Source: Flavobacteriaceae bacterium
Lineage (GTDB): Bacteria; Bacteroidota; Bacteroidia; Flavobacteriales; Flavobacteriaceae
Direction: 5' to 3'
DNA length: 58,071 nucleotides
Assembly: GCA_029248405.1 (NCBI GenBank)
Contig: JAQWJJ010000005.1
Location: 1 to 58,071, forward strand
Of this stretch, positions 28,375-40,538 are shown piece after piece. The notes beneath the pieces were generated by a model. It saw only the letters and a program-made list of their open reading frames with translations. It was not told the DNA's origin and ran no database searches. The stretch's first letter is position 1, and every line of letters starts with the position of its first letter. The position numbers and the translations under genes are program-made.

Positions 28375-29661
28375 TTACCTGTAGTCTATATCCTTAAATG
28401 GTCGGGCTGTTTCACCAATATAAAGCTGTCTTGGACGACCAATTGGCTCTTTTCTCAGACGCATTTCACGCCATTGGGCAATCCAACCTGGCAAACGCCC
28501 CATAGCAAACATCGGGGTAAACATTTGGACTGGAATTCCAAGCGCACGATATATAATACCCGAATAAAAGTCTACATTCGGATACAACTTGCGTTCAACA
28601 AAATAAGGATCGTTGAGTGCTTCTTGTTCTAGCCCCTTGGCAATAGCCAAAACTGGATCATTGACACCCAAATCAGTCAAAACTGTATCTGCAGCCATTT
28701 TGATGATGCGCGCGCGTGGGTCAAAATTCTTATAAACTCTGTGCCCAAAGCCCATCAGTCTGAATGGATCAGACTTGTCTTTGGCCTTAGCCATGTATTT
28801 CTTGGTGTCCCCACCATCGGCTTTGATGGCCTCCAGCATTTCAATGACCGCCTGATTGGCACCGCCATGAAGCGGCCCCCAAAGCGCACTGATGCCAGCA
28901 GAAATCGACACAAATAATCCTGCATGTGACGACCCCACCATACGGACGGTAGAGGTTGAGCAATTTTGTTCGTGGTCTGCATGCAAAATCAATAACTTGA
29001 TCATCGCCTGCTTCACCACCGGGTTACTCACATATTCACTATGCGGCTTTTTGAACATCATCTTGAGGAAATTGTCAACATAGGCAAGAGAATCGTCACC
29101 GTAGTCTAACGGCAAACCGGCATTTTTTCTATATGTCCAAGCAGTCAATACAGGAAATTTCCCGAGTATCTTGACAATAGCACCATACATCTCTTCTTCG
29201 CTGTCGACATTGACAGAGGATGGATTGAAGGCAACCAAGGCACTTGTTAATGCAGAAAGCACGCCCATTGGATGAGCCGCTTGAGGAAAGCCATCCAATA
29301 TTTTTTTCATGTCTTCGGCGACAAGCGACTGTTCCTTGATGTCTCTATGAAATTTTTGCAAGGCATCACGTGTTGGTAAATCTCCAAAAATCAACAAGTA
29401 AGCGACCTCTAAAAAGTCGGCTTTTTCTGCTAATTCTTCAATTGAATAACCCCGATAGCGCAATATTCCTTGCTCTCCGTCTAAAAAGGTGATGGCACTT
29501 TCGCAACTTGCTGTGTTTTTAAATCCAGGATCAATGGTGGTGATGCCTTGGGTCGCACCTCTTAATTTTGAAATATCAATGGCCAATTCATTCTCGGTTC
29601 CCGCAACCACAGGAAAATCAAATGCGTCATTGTTAATTTGGATCTTAGCGGATGTTGCCAT
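28375..29661 (-). CDS. gltA: Citrate synthase
   Basis: Condenses acetyl-CoA with oxaloacetate, the entry step of the citric acid cycle. The 428-residue, type II length chain has TTIDPGFKNTASCESAITFL near the start, the catalytic histidines in GSSHAGLFVS / GPLHGGANQAVIEML and in GFGHRVYKNFDPRA, and the catalytic Asp in NVDFYSGIIYRAL. It ends with ARPFKDIDYR. It is transcribed after eno, but a strong terminator separates the two. The promoter was not identified. Confidence 0.97.
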   Translation of the reverse strand: MATSAKIQINNDAFDFPVVAGTENELAIDISKLRGATQGITTIDPGFKNTASCESAITFLDGEQGILRYRGYSIEELAEKADFLEVAYLLIFGDLPTRDALQKFHRDIKEQSLVAEDMKKILDGFPQAAHPMGVLSALTSALVAFNPSSVNVDSEEEMYGAIVKILGKFPVLTAWTYRKNAGLPLDYGDDSLAYVDNFLKMMFKKPHSEYVSNPVVKQAMIKLLILHADHEQNCSTSTVRMVGSSHAGLFVSISAGISALWGPLHGGANQAVIEMLEAIKADGGDTKKYMAKAKDKSDPFRLMGFGHRVYKNFDPRARIIKMAADTVLTDLGVNDPVLAIAKGLEQEALNDPYFVERKLYPNVDFYSGIIYRALGIPVQMFTPMFAMGRLPGWIAQWREMRLRKEPIGRPRQLYIGETARPFKDIDYR

Positions 29662-29780
29662 TATGGTAGTGTTTAGGAGTGATTTCTGCCATGCGAATTT
29701 ACAAAATATTGCGCAAAATTTAGAATTATTCCATCAGGCATTAGGGTTAAAGTCTTCTTAAATAATCACGTGCCCTAAAC

Positions 29781-29809
29781 AAAAAAGCCCGCCAATGGCG
29801 GGCTTTTTT
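29781..29809 (-). terminator. Terminator of eno
   Basis: AAGCCCGCC, a three-base loop and GGCGGGCTT form a perfect stem between A and T runs (13-base arms in all). It lies 16 bases after the eno stop. Confidence 0.93.
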
Positions 29810-29824
29810 CAATCACTATAAAAA

Positions 29825-31243
<1,419 letters not shown>

Positions 31244-32353
31244 TTACTCTGCCTGGGCCAGAGCGGCCACAAATTGATCAAACAAATAAGCAGCATCATT
31301 GGGACCAGGACCCGCCTCAGGATGATATTGCACGGAGAACACAGGTCTGTCTTTGATTTTAATTCCGGCCACCGTATGGTCATTCAAATGCACATGGGTG
31401 ATGGCCAATTCGGGATGCGCTTCCGTCTCTTCTTTATCAATGGCGAACCCATGGTTTTGAGAGGTGATCTCCCCTTTCCCTGTAACCAAGTTTTTGATTG
31501 GGTGGTTGATCCCCCTATGTCCATTGTGCATTTTAAAGGTTGATATACCGTGGGCTAGGGCCAATACCTGATGACCAAGACAAATACCAAACAATGGTTT
31601 GTTTTGGGCCAAAATATCTCGAGTGGTCTGTATCGCTTCGGATAAAGGCTCAGGGTCTCCTGGACCATTGCTCAAGAAATACCCGTGTGGGTCAAAAGCC
31701 GCTAAGGTCTCAAATGGTGTGTCATAGGGAAAAACTTTAATCAGACAATCCCGTGCCGCTAAGTGGCGTAAAATATTGCGTTTGATCCCGAGGTCTAAGG
31801 CTGCAATGCGATAGGTCGCATCCGCCTTTCCATAAAGGTAAGCCTCAGGAGTTGACACCTTAGAGGCCAATTCCAATCCTTTCATACTCGGAACCTGAGC
31901 CAATTCCTTCTTCAATGATTCCAGCTCATCTACCCGCGTTGTGATCACCGCATTCATGGCCCCATGATCTCTAATGTATGCCACTAATGCTCTAGTATCG
32001 ACATCACTAATCGCGAACAACTTGTTACTCTCCAGAAAATCCTCCAAGGATTGGTCGGCAGAGACACGTGAAAAAGGGTAGCTAAAGTTGCGACAGATCA
32101 AGCCTGCAATCTTTACCCCATCAGACTCTACCTCATCCGGCTGAGTGCCATAATTACCAATATGAGCATTTGTCGTGACCATAAGCTGGCCAAAATATGA
32201 CGGATCTGTAAAGATCTCTTGATACCCTGTCATTCCGGTATTGAAGCACACCTCGCCAAAGGCAGTTCCGTCTTTGTCGCCTACAGATTTACCATAAAAT
32301 ATGGTGCCGTCTTCCAATAAAATTAAAGCTTCTTTGCGTGTCTGGTATTTCAT
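31244..32353 (-). CDS. carA: Carbamoyl-phosphate synthase small subunit
   Basis: Glutaminase subunit that supplies ammonia for carbamoyl phosphate, used for arginine and pyrimidines. The 369-residue chain has the N-terminal CarA domain (LLEDGTIFYGKSVG, FNTGMTGYQEIFTDPSY) and a class I glutamine amidotransferase domain with the nucleophile in FGICLGHQVLALAHG and the His/Glu pair in VQYHPEAGPGPND. The large subunit carB is not in the window. The gene has its own -7-like element inside the ribosomal terminator region upstream. Confidence 0.97.
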   Translation of the reverse strand: MKYQTRKEALILLEDGTIFYGKSVGDKDGTAFGEVCFNTGMTGYQEIFTDPSYFGQLMVTTNAHIGNYGTQPDEVESDGVKIAGLICRNFSYPFSRVSADQSLEDFLESNKLFAISDVDTRALVAYIRDHGAMNAVITTRVDELESLKKELAQVPSMKGLELASKVSTPEAYLYGKADATYRIAALDLGIKRNILRHLAARDCLIKVFPYDTPFETLAAFDPHGYFLSNGPGDPEPLSEAIQTTRDILAQNKPLFGICLGHQVLALAHGISTFKMHNGHRGINHPIKNLVTGKGEITSQNHGFAIDKEETEAHPELAITHVHLNDHTVAGIKIKDRPVFSVQYHPEAGPGPNDAAYLFDQFVAALAQAE

Positions 32354-32371
32354 TTCTAAAAAAGAGTTTTA

Positions 32372-32379
32372 CAAAAATA
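32372..32379 (-). promoter_or_regulatory. Possible -7 element for carA
   Basis: Minus-strand TATTTTTG, 18 bases before the carA ATG, next to the terminator of the ribosomal operon. No clear -33 TTG. Confidence 0.4.
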
Positions 32380-32383
32380 ATAT

Positions 32384-32419
32384 AAAAAAAGGGACTAACT
32401 TATAACAGTCAGTCCCTTT
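32384..32419 (-). terminator. Terminator of the ribosomal protein superoperon
   Basis: On the minus strand AAAGGGACT (32419-32411), a 14-base loop and AGTCCCTTT (32396-32388) are followed by a T run. It lies 25 bases after the rplQ stop and ends the long operon. Confidence 0.8.
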
Positions 32420-32443
32420 ATATAAATTTGAATAGTCATCTAT

Positions 32444-32920
32444 CTATTCTTCTTCTTTTTTGGTTTCTTGAACCACAGCGGCTGGCGCTGCGGCAGCAGT
32501 TCCCCGACTACTTCCTCTACGAGTAGATTTCTTCTTAGTCGCTTTTGCCACGTTATAAACCTCATTGAAGTCTACTAGTTCGATCAAAGCCATATCCGCA
32601 TTATCTCCTAATCGGTTCCCCAATTTGATGATTCGTGTGTACCCTCCAGGACGATCTCCGACTTTTACAGCTACTGAGCTGAAAAGTTCTGTGACCGCAT
32701 CTTTTTGGCGCAGTCGGCTAAACACGATACGTCTGTTGTGCGTGGTATCTTCCTTTGACTTCGTCAATAATGGCTCAACAAATTGCTTCAAAGCCTTCGC
32801 CTTGGCTACAGTAGTGTTGATGCGTTTGTGCTCAATTAGGGAACAAGCCATGTTTGCCAACATTGATTTTCTGTGGGCGGTCTTTCTGCCTAAGTGATTA
32901 TTCTTTTTTCCGTGTCTCAT
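32444..32920 (-). CDS. rplQ: 50S ribosomal protein L17
   Basis: Large-subunit protein near the peptide exit. The core (about 1-118) has [33 protein letters not shown] and [21 protein letters not shown] tail of about 40 residues, rich in Lys, Ala and Glu, extends past the usual end; such tails are common in Bacteroidota. Last gene of the operon, 30 bases after rpoA, followed by a terminator. Confidence 0.97.
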   Translation of the reverse strand: MRHGKKNNHLGRKTAHRKSMLANMACSLIEHKRINTTVAKAKALKQFVEPLLTKSKEDTTHNRRIVFSRLRQKDAVTELFSSVAVKVGDRPGGYTRIIKLGNRLGDNADMALIELVDFNEVYNVAKATKKKSTRRGSSRGTAAAAPAAVVQETKKEEE

Positions 32921-32950
32921 TTGTAATTCTTTTAGACGTTTCTAATGAAA

Positions 32951-33943
32951 CTAGTCCTTATCTAATTTATATTTTGAAAGATCCATTCCGAAATTCAATC
33001 CTTTAATGTTCACAAGCTCTTCAAGCTCAGTCAAAGATTTCTTTCCAAAATTACGGAACTTCATTAAGTCGTTCTTGTTGAAAGACACTAGATCTCCTAA
33101 TGTATCGACTTCTGCTGCCTTAAGACAGTTCAGTGCGCGAACAGACAAATCCATGTCAATCAATTTTGTTTTCAATAATTGACGCATGTGTAACGACTCT
33201 TCATCATATGTTTCTGTTTGTGCGATTTCATCTGCCTCAAGGGTAATGCGCTCGTCACTGAACAACATAAAGTGATGGATCAAGGTCTTTGCTGCTTCAG
33301 TCAATGCATCTTTTGGATGAATAGAGCCATCGGTCATGATTTCGAAAACCAATTTCTCGTAATCTGTTTTTTGCTCTACCCTGAAATTTTCAATGCTGTA
33401 CTTGACATTCTTGATCGGGGTATAGATTGAATCTGTAAAGATAGTCCCTAAAGGCGCATTAGCCTTTTTGTTCTCTTCTGCAGGTACATAACCACGGCCT
33501 TTTTCAATAGTGATTTCGAAATTCAAATTCACTTTGGCATCCATATTACAAATGACCAACTCTGGATTGAGTACTTGAAATCCTGAAATGAACTTTTGAA
33601 AATCACCAGCGGTCAATTTATTACCGCCAGAAACTGCAATGGTCACTGTTTCATTGTCTATCTCCTCGATCTGTCTCTTGAAACGCACTTGTTTCAAGTT
33701 CAAGATCATTTCCGTAACGTCTTCTACAACGCCCGCAACAGTAGAGAATTCGTGATCAACACCTTCGATGCGTACCGAAGTAATTGCAAATCCTTCTAAC
33801 GAAGATAAAAGGACACGTCTTAGGGCGTTACCAACGGTCAAACCATAACCAGGCTCAAAAGGACGAAATTCAAATTTCCCTTCGAAATCTGTAGAATTGA
33901 TCATGATAACTTTATCAGGCTTTTGAAAACTAAATACTGCCAT
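32951..33943 (-). CDS. rpoA: RNA polymerase alpha subunit
   Basis: Platform subunit for polymerase assembly. The 330-residue chain has the N-terminal dimer domain ([34 protein letters not shown]) and the C-terminal DNA/activator-binding domain with helix-hairpin-helix pairs ([35 protein letters not shown]). Placed between rpsD and rplQ, the usual alpha-operon position. Confidence 0.98.
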   Translation of the reverse strand: MAVFSFQKPDKVIMINSTDFEGKFEFRPFEPGYGLTVGNALRRVLLSSLEGFAITSVRIEGVDHEFSTVAGVVEDVTEMILNLKQVRFKRQIEEIDNETVTIAVSGGNKLTAGDFQKFISGFQVLNPELVICNMDAKVNLNFEITIEKGRGYVPAEENKKANAPLGTIFTDSIYTPIKNVKYSIENFRVEQKTDYEKLVFEIMTDGSIHPKDALTEAAKTLIHHFMLFSDERITLEADEIAQTETYDEESLHMRQLLKTKLIDMDLSVRALNCLKAAEVDTLGDLVSFNKNDLMKFRNFGKKSLTELEELVNIKGLNFGMDLSKYKLDKD

Positions 33944-33963
33944 AACTTGTCTCGTGTTTAAGA

Positions 33964-34569
33964 TTATTTAGAATACAATTCGACGATGAATTGCTCGTTG
34001 ATGTTCTCTGGAATTTGCAGTCTTTGTGGTACGGCAACGAATGTCCCCTCCTTTTTATCTGCATTCCAAGTGATCCATTCATAAACATGGCTAGCATTGG
34101 CCAATGAATTGTTAATCGCTTCCAAAGATTTTGATTTTTCGCGTACAGCCACCACATCATTAGGCTTCAACTGGTAAGAAGGGATATTCACCTTCTCTCC
34201 ATTGACTGTAATGTGCCTGTGTGATACAAGTTGTCTTGCAGCACTTCTGCTGGGTGCGATGCCCATTCTGTAAACCACGTTATCTAAACGAGATTCACAT
34301 AATTGAAGTAAAACCGCACCAGTAATACCAGGTGCTGCCGTTGCCTTCTTGAATAAGTTACGGAATTGGCGTTCCAAAATACCATAGGTGTATTTTGCTT
34401 TTTGCTTTTCAGCAAGCTGAATTGCATATTCCGATTTCTTTCCTCTCCTACGGTTGTTTCCGTGTTGTCCTGGAGGATAATTACGTTTTTCGAACGACTT
34501 ATCTTCTCCGAAAATAGCTTCACCGAACTTTCGGGCTATTTTAGTTTTAGGACCAGTATATCTTGCCAT
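33964..34569 (-). CDS. rpsD: 30S ribosomal protein S4
   Basis: Primary binder of 16S rRNA and, in other bacteria, repressor of the alpha operon. The 201-residue chain starts [17 protein letters not shown] and carries the S4 RNA-binding fold ([35 protein letters not shown]). An 87-base gap separates it from rpsK, the longest in this part of the operon, and could hold a control site; no clear structure was seen. Confidence 0.97.
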   Translation of the reverse strand: MARYTGPKTKIARKFGEAIFGEDKSFEKRNYPPGQHGNNRRRGKKSEYAIQLAEKQKAKYTYGILERQFRNLFKKATAAPGITGAVLLQLCESRLDNVVYRMGIAPSRSAARQLVSHRHITVNGEKVNIPSYQLKPNDVVAVREKSKSLEAINNSLANASHVYEWITWNADKKEGTFVAVPQRLQIPENINEQFIVELYSK

Positions 34570-34656
34570 ATTCTTGTTGTTTTTGAAGGGAAAATCTAAA
34601 TTAAGGTCATCCTTTAGTTTTCTTTTTCCTTCGGGTTTATACTTGTTATCTAATAA

Positions 34657-35049
34657 TTATACTCTTCGACGTTTTGGTGGGCGACATCCATTGTGCGGCA
34701 TTGGTGTGACATCAATGATCTCTGACACCTCTATTCCTGCATTATGGATGGTTCTTATGGCAGATTCTCTACCATTTCCCGGTCCCTTAACGTATACTTT
34801 TACTTTGCGTAAGCCAGCTTCATGAGCCACTTTAGAAGCATCCTCAGCAGCCAATTGCGCCGCATAAGGTGTGTTCTTTTTAGATCCTCTAAAGCCCATT
34901 TTTCCGGCTGATGACCAAGAAATGACATCTCCGCCTTTGTTGGTCAACGAAATGATGATATTGTTGAAAGAAGCGGTAATGTGTGCTTCTCCTGTAGCTT
35001 CAATAACAACCTTACGTTTTTTGGTATTTTTTGCACTAGTCTTTGCCAT
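34657..35049 (-). CDS. rpsK: 30S ribosomal protein S11
   Basis: Platform protein next to the mRNA exit site. 130 residues with [57 protein letters not shown] and the conserved tail [18 protein letters not shown]. Normal length, 11 bases after rpsM. Confidence 0.98.
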   Translation of the reverse strand: MAKTSAKNTKKRKVVIEATGEAHITASFNNIIISLTNKGGDVISWSSAGKMGFRGSKKNTPYAAQLAAEDASKVAHEAGLRKVKVYVKGPGNGRESAIRTIHNAGIEVSEIIDVTPMPHNGCRPPKRRRV

Positions 35050-35060
35050 ATCCCTAGAAA

Positions 35061-35435
35061 TTATTTAGTTGCCTTTTTCTTGTTGGCGACTGTTTTACGT
35101 TTTCCTTTTCTCGTTCTTGAGTTATTCTTTGTGCGCTGACCACGTAATGGTAAACCAGCCCTGTGACGAATACCTCTGTAACAACCAATGTCCATTAAAC
35201 GCTTAATGTTCAATTGGATTTCACTACGTAATTCACCTTCGATCTTGAAAAACGAAACAGCATCACGAATGGCTCCGATTTCATCATCGTTCCATTCTGT
35301 TACTTTTTTGTCTTCACTGACTCCAGCTTTTTCTAGAATATCTTGTGCACGACTTCTTCCTACACCAAAGATATACGTTAACGCGATTACACCCCTTTTA
35401 TTTTTTGGGATATCTACACCTGCGATTCTTGCCAT
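35061..35435 (-). CDS. rpsM: 30S ribosomal protein S13
   Basis: Head protein that contacts the P-site tRNA and the inter-subunit bridge. 124 residues with [52 protein letters not shown] and a basic tail ([20 protein letters not shown]). It begins two bases after rpmJ. Confidence 0.98.
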   Translation of the reverse strand: MARIAGVDIPKNKRGVIALTYIFGVGRSRAQDILEKAGVSEDKKVTEWNDDEIGAIRDAVSFFKIEGELRSEIQLNIKRLMDIGCYRGIRHRAGLPLRGQRTKNNSRTRKGKRKTVANKKKATK

Positions 35436-35437
35436 AA

Positions 35438-35554
35438 TTATCCTTGTCTTTGTTTGAACCTAGGGTTCTTTTTGTTAATAACATACAAACGGCCCTTTCT
35501 GCGAACTATCTTGCAGTCGGCGCTTCTCTTTTTTATCGATGCTCTTACTTTCAT
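35438..35554 (-). CDS. rpmJ: 50S ribosomal protein L36 (zinc-free form)
   Basis: A 38-codon gene that is easily missed. It starts [19 protein letters not shown] and ends PRFKQRQG. Only one cysteine (residue 14) remains, so the four-ligand zinc site of the C+ form is missing and this is the C- form. Position between infA and rpsM is standard. Confidence 0.95.
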   Translation of the reverse strand: MKVRASIKKRSADCKIVRRKGRLYVINKKNPRFKQRQG

Positions 35555-35560
35555 CTCTTT

Positions 35561-35776
35561 TTAATATCTATAGGTTATGCGAGCCTTAGACAAATCATAA
35601 GGACTCATTTCTAATTTAACTTTATCTCCAGGAAGCAACTTGATGTAATGCATGCGCATCTTCCCAGATATGTGAGCAGTCACTATATGGCCATTCTCTA
35701 ACTCTACTCGAAACATTGCATTGGACAACGCTTCGATGATGCTACCATCTTGTTCAATTGCTGCTTGTTTAGCCAT
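35561..35776 (-). CDS. infA: Translation initiation factor IF-1
   Basis: OB-fold factor that occupies the A site during initiation. 71 residues with [40 protein letters not shown] and [20 protein letters not shown]. Its ATG overlaps the secY stop by one base (TAATG), so translation is probably coupled. Confidence 0.97.
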   Translation of the reverse strand: MAKQAAIEQDGSIIEALSNAMFRVELENGHIVTAHISGKMRMHYIKLLPGDKVKLEMSPYDLSKARITYRY

Positions 35777-37119
35777 TATTCGACGCTTTTTCGGTTTTTA
35801 CCACTCTTCATCAAACCATCGTAGTGACGGTTCAATAAATAAGAATTCACTTGTTGCATGGTATCGATCGCCACACCCACCATAATCAATAATGATGTCC
35901 CACCGTAAAACAAAGCCCATCCTTGCTGGATGCCCAAAAGTTTTACAACAAAAGCGGGAAATATAGCAATCAAAGCCAAGAAAATAGAACCTGGCAAAGT
36001 GATTTGCGACATGATGCGGTCTAAGTACTCAGCAGTATCGGTTCCTGGTTTAATGCCAGGGATAAAACCACCACTACGCTTCAGGTCATCTGCCATCTTG
36101 TTGGTTGGTACCGTGATCGCCGTGTAGAAATAGGTGAAAACAATGATCAACAAGCAGAATACTAAGTTATACCAGAGACCAAAGATATCGCTAAAGTTGG
36201 CTTGTATGGTTTGTGCGAAAGTGCTATCGGATAAACTCGCCACTGCAGATGGCACAAACATAATGGCTTGTGCAAATATGATCGGCATGACACCAGAGGC
36301 ATTTAGCTTCAAAGGAATAAATTGACGCGCTCCAAAAATATTCTTTTCGTACGCTCCAGAAGCAGTGCGTCGCGCGTACTGCACTGGAATTTTACGCATG
36401 GCCATCACAAGCAATATGGACAATAAGATAATGACGAACCAAATCACTAGTTCAATCAAAATCATGATCATACCACCATTAGATTCAAAGACTCTAGAGG
36501 CAAATTCTTGCGCAAAAGTCAAAGGCAAACGAGCGATGATTCCAACCATAATAAGTATAGAAATTCCGTTACCAATACCCTTATCCGTTATCTTTTCTCC
36601 CAACCACATCGCAAAGACACAACCCGTGACCAATATTGAGATGGAAGAGATGTAAAACAACGCTGACTGACCTAATACAAAGGCTTCAGCAGGCACACCT
36701 AAAGCAGGAAGTCCTGCCAAGTAACTCGGTGCCTGAACCAAACAAATACCAATGGTCAACCATCTTGTAATTTGATTGATTTTCTTGCGACCGCTTTCCC
36801 CTTCTTTTTGCAACTTCTGCAAATAAGGAATTGCGATTTGCATGAGCTGAACAACAATAGATGCCGAAATGTAAGGCATAATACCTAGGGCAAAAATCGA
36901 TGCATTGGCAAAAGCACCACCAGTAAATGCGTTGAGCAGTCCGCCAATACCGCCATCATCAAATCGACCAGCAAAATCACTTAACATCGCTGCGTCGATC
37001 CCTGGAAGCACCACTTGTGCTCCAAAACGATAGACCAGCAGAAGTCCTAAGGTCAGTGCCACGCGATTGCGCAACTCTTCGATTTTGTAGGCGTTTTTTA
37101 AGGTTTCAATAAATTTCAT
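35776..37119 (-). CDS. secY: Protein translocase subunit SecY
   Basis: Channel of the Sec translocon; works with SecDF and the SRP protein encoded elsewhere in the window. The 447-residue chain has about ten membrane helices, an N-terminal [20 protein letters not shown], the plug-region [20 protein letters not shown] and the cytoplasmic loop [16 protein letters not shown]. Located between rplO and infA, the standard spc-operon site. Confidence 0.98.
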   Translation of the reverse strand: MKFIETLKNAYKIEELRNRVALTLGLLLVYRFGAQVVLPGIDAAMLSDFAGRFDDGGIGGLLNAFTGGAFANASIFALGIMPYISASIVVQLMQIAIPYLQKLQKEGESGRKKINQITRWLTIGICLVQAPSYLAGLPALGVPAEAFVLGQSALFYISSISILVTGCVFAMWLGEKITDKGIGNGISILIMVGIIARLPLTFAQEFASRVFESNGGMIMILIELVIWFVIILLSILLVMAMRKIPVQYARRTASGAYEKNIFGARQFIPLKLNASGVMPIIFAQAIMFVPSAVASLSDSTFAQTIQANFSDIFGLWYNLVFCLLIIVFTYFYTAITVPTNKMADDLKRSGGFIPGIKPGTDTAEYLDRIMSQITLPGSIFLALIAIFPAFVVKLLGIQQGWALFYGGTSLLIMVGVAIDTMQQVNSYLLNRHYDGLMKSGKNRKSVE

Positions 37120-37130
37120 CCTAGATGTTG

Positions 37131-37583
37131 TTATACGGTTTCGGCAGTTCCTCCAGCAGCTTCAATAGCGGCTTTAGCAGTTGCTGTAAATTTATGAGCC
37201 GTCACCGTTAACTTGGCTTTTAGCTCACCTCTACCTAAAATTTTGACCAACTCATTCTTACCACAAAGACCTAACGCGATCAATGTGTTCAAATCAACTG
37301 TATCCTTTATTTTCTTATCGTCGACCAATTCTTGAAGCTTGTCAAGATTGATGCCTTGATAATCCTTTCGATTGATATTTTTAAATCCAAACTTAGGAAC
37401 ACGACGTTGTAATGGCATTTGACCACCTTCGAATCCTAATTTCTTTGAATATCCAGAACGTGATTTTGCTCCTTTATGTCCACGAGTTGCGGTACCCCCT
37501 TTACCAGATCCCTGGCCACGGCCTACACGCTTCGCTTCTTTTTTTACTGATCCTTCAGCTGGTTTTAAACTACTTAAATCCAT
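37131..37583 (-). CDS. rplO: 50S ribosomal protein L15
   Basis: Late-assembly protein of the large subunit. 150 residues with the glycine/arginine-rich N-terminus (KRVGRGQGSGKGGTATRG) that threads into 23S rRNA, then FEGGQMPLQRRVPKFGFKN and a C-terminal globular part. It lies 11 bases upstream of secY. Confidence 0.97.
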   Translation of the reverse strand: MDLSSLKPAEGSVKKEAKRVGRGQGSGKGGTATRGHKGAKSRSGYSKKLGFEGGQMPLQRRVPKFGFKNINRKDYQGINLDKLQELVDDKKIKDTVDLNTLIALGLCGKNELVKILGRGELKAKLTVTAHKFTATAKAAIEAAGGTAETV

Positions 37584-37594
37584 TTCTGTATCTC

Positions 37595-37774
37595 TTATTT
37601 AGTTTCAACTGAAACTAGGTGATTAACTTTATTTACCATACCAAGAATGTTTGGCGTATCGTCGTGCTCAACAGTCTGTCCGATCTTCTTAAGACCAAGT
37701 GCTTTAAGCGTTCTCTTTTGGTTTTCAGGACGATTGATGTCGCTGCGGACCTTAGTGATTTTAATTTTTGCCAT
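37595..37774 (-). CDS. rpmD: 50S ribosomal protein L30
   Basis: A 59-codon gene in the gap between rpsE and rplO. It reads MAKIKITKVRSDINRPENQK, then TLKALGLKKIGQTVEHDD and a final NHLVSVETK, the normal L30 layout. Gaps of 11 bases on each side leave no room for other genes. Confidence 0.95.
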   Translation of the reverse strand: MAKIKITKVRSDINRPENQKRTLKALGLKKIGQTVEHDDTPNILGMVNKVNHLVSVETK

Positions 37775-37785
37775 AACTTCTTGAA

Positions 37786-38310
37786 TTAACCTTTATATAA
37801 TTTCTCCAACGAAATACCACGTTGTTTGGCTACAGTTTGTGCACTTCTCAATTGCAACAACGCGTCGAAAGTTGCCTTCACCACGTTGTGTGGGTTTGAT
37901 GAGCCTTGAGATTTTGACAATACATCATGAACCCCAACTGCTTCAAGCACCGCACGAACGGCTCCACCAGCGATAACTCCAGTACCCGCAGATGCTGGCA
38001 ACAAGTTTACTCGCGCCCCACCATATTTACCTTTTTGCTCATGAGGAAGCGTTACTTTATTCAATGGTATTCTCACCAAATTTTTCTTAGCATCCTCAAT
38101 CGCCTTTGCAATAGCGCTCGCGACATCCTTAGACTTGCCTAATCCATGTCCTACAACACCCTTTTCATCACCAACAACAACTATGGCAGAAAAACCGAAA
38201 GTTCGTCCTCCTTTAGTCACTTTAGTCACACGTTGCACGCCTACCAAGCGGTCCTTTAATTCGAGACCACCAGGCTTTACTATTTCTACATTTTTATAAT
38301 CTTGATACAT
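37786..38310 (-). CDS. rpsE: 30S ribosomal protein S5
   Basis: Decoding-fidelity protein. 174 residues; the loop [19 protein letters not shown], where spectinomycin-resistance changes usually fall, has the wild-type KGGR. Further on are [38 protein letters not shown] and the tail [19 protein letters not shown]. Confidence 0.98.
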   Translation of the reverse strand: MYQDYKNVEIVKPGGLELKDRLVGVQRVTKVTKGGRTFGFSAIVVVGDEKGVVGHGLGKSKDVASAIAKAIEDAKKNLVRIPLNKVTLPHEQKGKYGGARVNLLPASAGTGVIAGGAVRAVLEAVGVHDVLSKSQGSSNPHNVVKATFDALLQLRSAQTVAKQRGISLEKLYKG

Positions 38311-38314
38311 ATAA

Positions 38315-38671
38315 TTAGAATTTTAAACCGCCCTCGCGAGCACCTTCTGCCAATGATTTAACTCTTCCGTGATATAAATAACCTCCTCGATCGAAGGTCA
38401 CTTCTGAAACACCAGCTTTTAGTGCTACTTCTGCTAGGGTCTTACCCACTAATTTAGCCGTATCAGTCTTAGACAATTTGGCTGTGTCGATTGCTTTGTC
38501 TCTTGAAGATGCAGCGCCAATAGTTTTACCACTAACATCGTCAATAAGCTGTGCATAAATTTCTTTATTGCTTCTAAAAACAGCCAATCGTGGACGCTCT
38601 GCGCTCCCAGTAACTGTTTTTCTGATGCGAAAGCGAATACGCTCTCTTCTTTCCATTTTAGATAATGCCAT
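38315..38671 (-). CDS. rplR: 50S ribosomal protein L18
   Basis: Binds 5S rRNA in the central protuberance. 118 residues with [40 protein letters not shown] and the C-terminal [20 protein letters not shown]. Four bases upstream of rpsE. Confidence 0.98.
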   Translation of the reverse strand: MALSKMERRERIRFRIRKTVTGSAERPRLAVFRSNKEIYAQLIDDVSGKTIGAASSRDKAIDTAKLSKTDTAKLVGKTLAEVALKAGVSEVTFDRGGYLYHGRVKSLAEGAREGGLKF

Positions 38672-38682
38672 AACTTATAGTC

Positions 38683-39225
38683 TTATGCAGATTTACCTGC
38701 TTTTCTTCTAATGATTTCACCAACAAACTTGATACCCTTTCCTTTGTAAGGCTCTGGCTTACGGAAACCGCGAATTTTCGCCGCGACTTGACCCACCAAT
38801 TGTTTGTCATATGAAGTGAGTTTTACAATAGGGTTTTTCCCTTTTTCTGAGACCGTTTCTACATTAACCTCTGGAGCGATCTCCAAGATGATGTTGTGAG
38901 AAAAACCGACAGCCAAATCTAATTTCTGACCTTGGTTGCTGGCACGATATCCTACCCCTACCAATTCAAGTTCCTTAGTCCATCCTTTGGAGACTCCTTG
39001 GATCATGTTATTGATTAGAGAGCGGTATAGTCCGTGCTTTGCTCTGTGATCTTTTGCATCAGAAGGGCGCTCTACATAAACGTTTCCTTCTTCTATTTTT
39101 ACGCTAACCGAATCGAAATCCTGAGTTAACTCGCCTAATTTTCCTTTGACAGTGATGACTTGGTCGTTCACTTCTACGGTGACACCGTCTGGAATTGCTA
39201 CTGGGTTATTACCTATTCTTGACAT
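38683..39225 (-). CDS. rplF: 50S ribosomal protein L6
   Basis: Protein near the factor-binding site. 180 residues in two duplicated domains: MSRIGNNPVAIPDGVTVEV first, then GVGYRASNQGQKLDLAVGFS and the tail KPEPYKGKGIKFVGEIIRRK. Standard length. Confidence 0.98.
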   Translation of the reverse strand: MSRIGNNPVAIPDGVTVEVNDQVITVKGKLGELTQDFDSVSVKIEEGNVYVERPSDAKDHRAKHGLYRSLINNMIQGVSKGWTKELELVGVGYRASNQGQKLDLAVGFSHNIILEIAPEVNVETVSEKGKNPIVKLTSYDKQLVGQVAAKIRGFRKPEPYKGKGIKFVGEIIRRKAGKSA

Positions 39226-39246
39226 TTCTTTGTCCTTATTTTGTTA

Positions 39247-39648
39247 TTAGTATACGCGACATAAAACTTCTCCACCGACATTTTGCGCCTTAGCCTGCTT
39301 GCCAGTCATCACTCCCGAAGAAGTGGAAACGATAGCAATTCCCAAACCATTTAATACACGCGGTACATCACTAGAGCCTACGTACTTACGCAAACCTGGT
39401 TTACTTATTCTTTCGATACGTCTGATTACCGGTTCTTTGGTTACCTTATCGTATTTCAATGCAATCTTAATGGTTCCTTGAGGGTTCTTGCCCTCTTCGA
39501 ACTTGTAACTTAGAACAAAACCTTGGTCAAAAAGAATTTTGGTGATCTCCTTTTTGATGTTAGAAGCCGGAACTTCAACAACCCGATGGCCTGCTAAACT
39601 TGCATTTCTTACTCTTGTAAGAAAATCTGCGATTGGATCTGTATTCAT
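39247..39648 (-). CDS. rpsH: 30S ribosomal protein S8
   Basis: Binds the central domain of 16S rRNA and in other bacteria represses the spc operon. 133 residues with [20 protein letters not shown], the [11 protein letters not shown] strand and the family tail [20 protein letters not shown]. Confidence 0.98.
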   Translation of the reverse strand: MNTDPIADFLTRVRNASLAGHRVVEVPASNIKKEITKILFDQGFVLSYKFEEGKNPQGTIKIALKYDKVTKEPVIRRIERISKPGLRKYVGSSDVPRVLNGLGIAIVSTSSGVMTGKQAKAQNVGGEVLCRVY

Positions 39649-39713
39649 TTATGAATTGTTATGGATGTGGTTTTTCATGACACATGAAACCTTCACCCGG
39701 TTTATAATTATGA

Positions 39714-39983
39714 TTACCAGCTGGCTTTACGCACTCCTGGAATTAATCCTTGATTGGCCATTTCACGGAACATCACACGTGAGAGTCCGAAAGTTCTCAT
39801 GTAACCCTTTGGTCGTCCAGTGATTTTGCAACGGTTGTGCATTCTAATTGGCGATGCATTTTTAGGCAATTTCTGCAATGCCTCGTAGTCCCCTGCTTCT
39901 TTCAGTGCTTTACGTTTGGCAGCATATTTTGCCACTACTTTTGCTCTTTTAACCTCACGGGCTTTCATTGATTCTTTAGCCAT
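39714..39983 (-). CDS. rpsN: 30S ribosomal protein S14 (zinc-free form)
   Basis: Head protein of the small subunit. The start at 39983 gives the usual 89 residues ([20 protein letters not shown]). A longer frame open to 40070 overlaps rplE and is rejected. The region [20 protein letters not shown] has a single Cys and lacks the CxxC pairs of the zinc form. It follows rplE by one base. Confidence 0.97.
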   Translation of the reverse strand: MAKESMKAREVKRAKVVAKYAAKRKALKEAGDYEALQKLPKNASPIRMHNRCKITGRPKGYMRTFGLSRVMFREMANQGLIPGVRKASW

Positions 39984-39984
39984 C

Positions 39985-40536
39985 TTAGTTCTTTTTAAAA
40001 GGTAAACCCATTTGGGCAAGTAATGATTTTGCTTCTTGATCGGTGGCCGCAGAAGTGATGAATGTGACATTCATTCCCTCAATTTTCTTCACCTTATCAA
40101 TATCGATCTCTGGGAAAATAATTTGCTCAGTTATTCCTAGAGAATAGTTGCCACGCCCATCAAAACCAGTGGCTTTGATCCCGTTAAAATCTCTAACACG
40201 TGGTAACGCTGTGGTGATCAAACGATCTAAGAATTCGAACATACGCTCTCCTCTTAGGGTCACTTTAGTTCCAATCGGCATCCCTTTACGCAATTTGAAC
40301 GTAGCGACATCCTTCTTTGAAATTGTTGGTACAGCTTTTTGACCAGTGATCTTGGTCAACTCGTCGATAGAATACTCGATCAGTTTCTTATCTGCAACGG
40401 CACTCCCAACCCCACGAGAAACAACAATCTTCTCTAGTTTTGGTACCTGCATTACGTTTTTATAGCCGAATTCTTCGGTTAAAGCAGCAATTATTCTGCT
40501 TCTATATTCATCCTTAAGTCTTGGTGTATATCCCAT
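39985..40536 (-). CDS. rplE: 50S ribosomal protein L5
   Basis: Central-protuberance protein that binds 5S rRNA and touches the P-site tRNA. 183 residues with [38 protein letters not shown]-like [20 protein letters not shown] and [20 protein letters not shown]. Confidence 0.98.
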   Translation of the reverse strand: MGYTPRLKDEYRSRIIAALTEEFGYKNVMQVPKLEKIVVSRGVGSAVADKKLIEYSIDELTKITGQKAVPTISKKDVATFKLRKGMPIGTKVTLRGERMFEFLDRLITTALPRVRDFNGIKATGFDGRGNYSLGITEQIIFPEIDIDKVKKIEGMNVTFITSAATDQEAKSLLAQMGLPFKKN

Positions 40537-40538
40537 AA

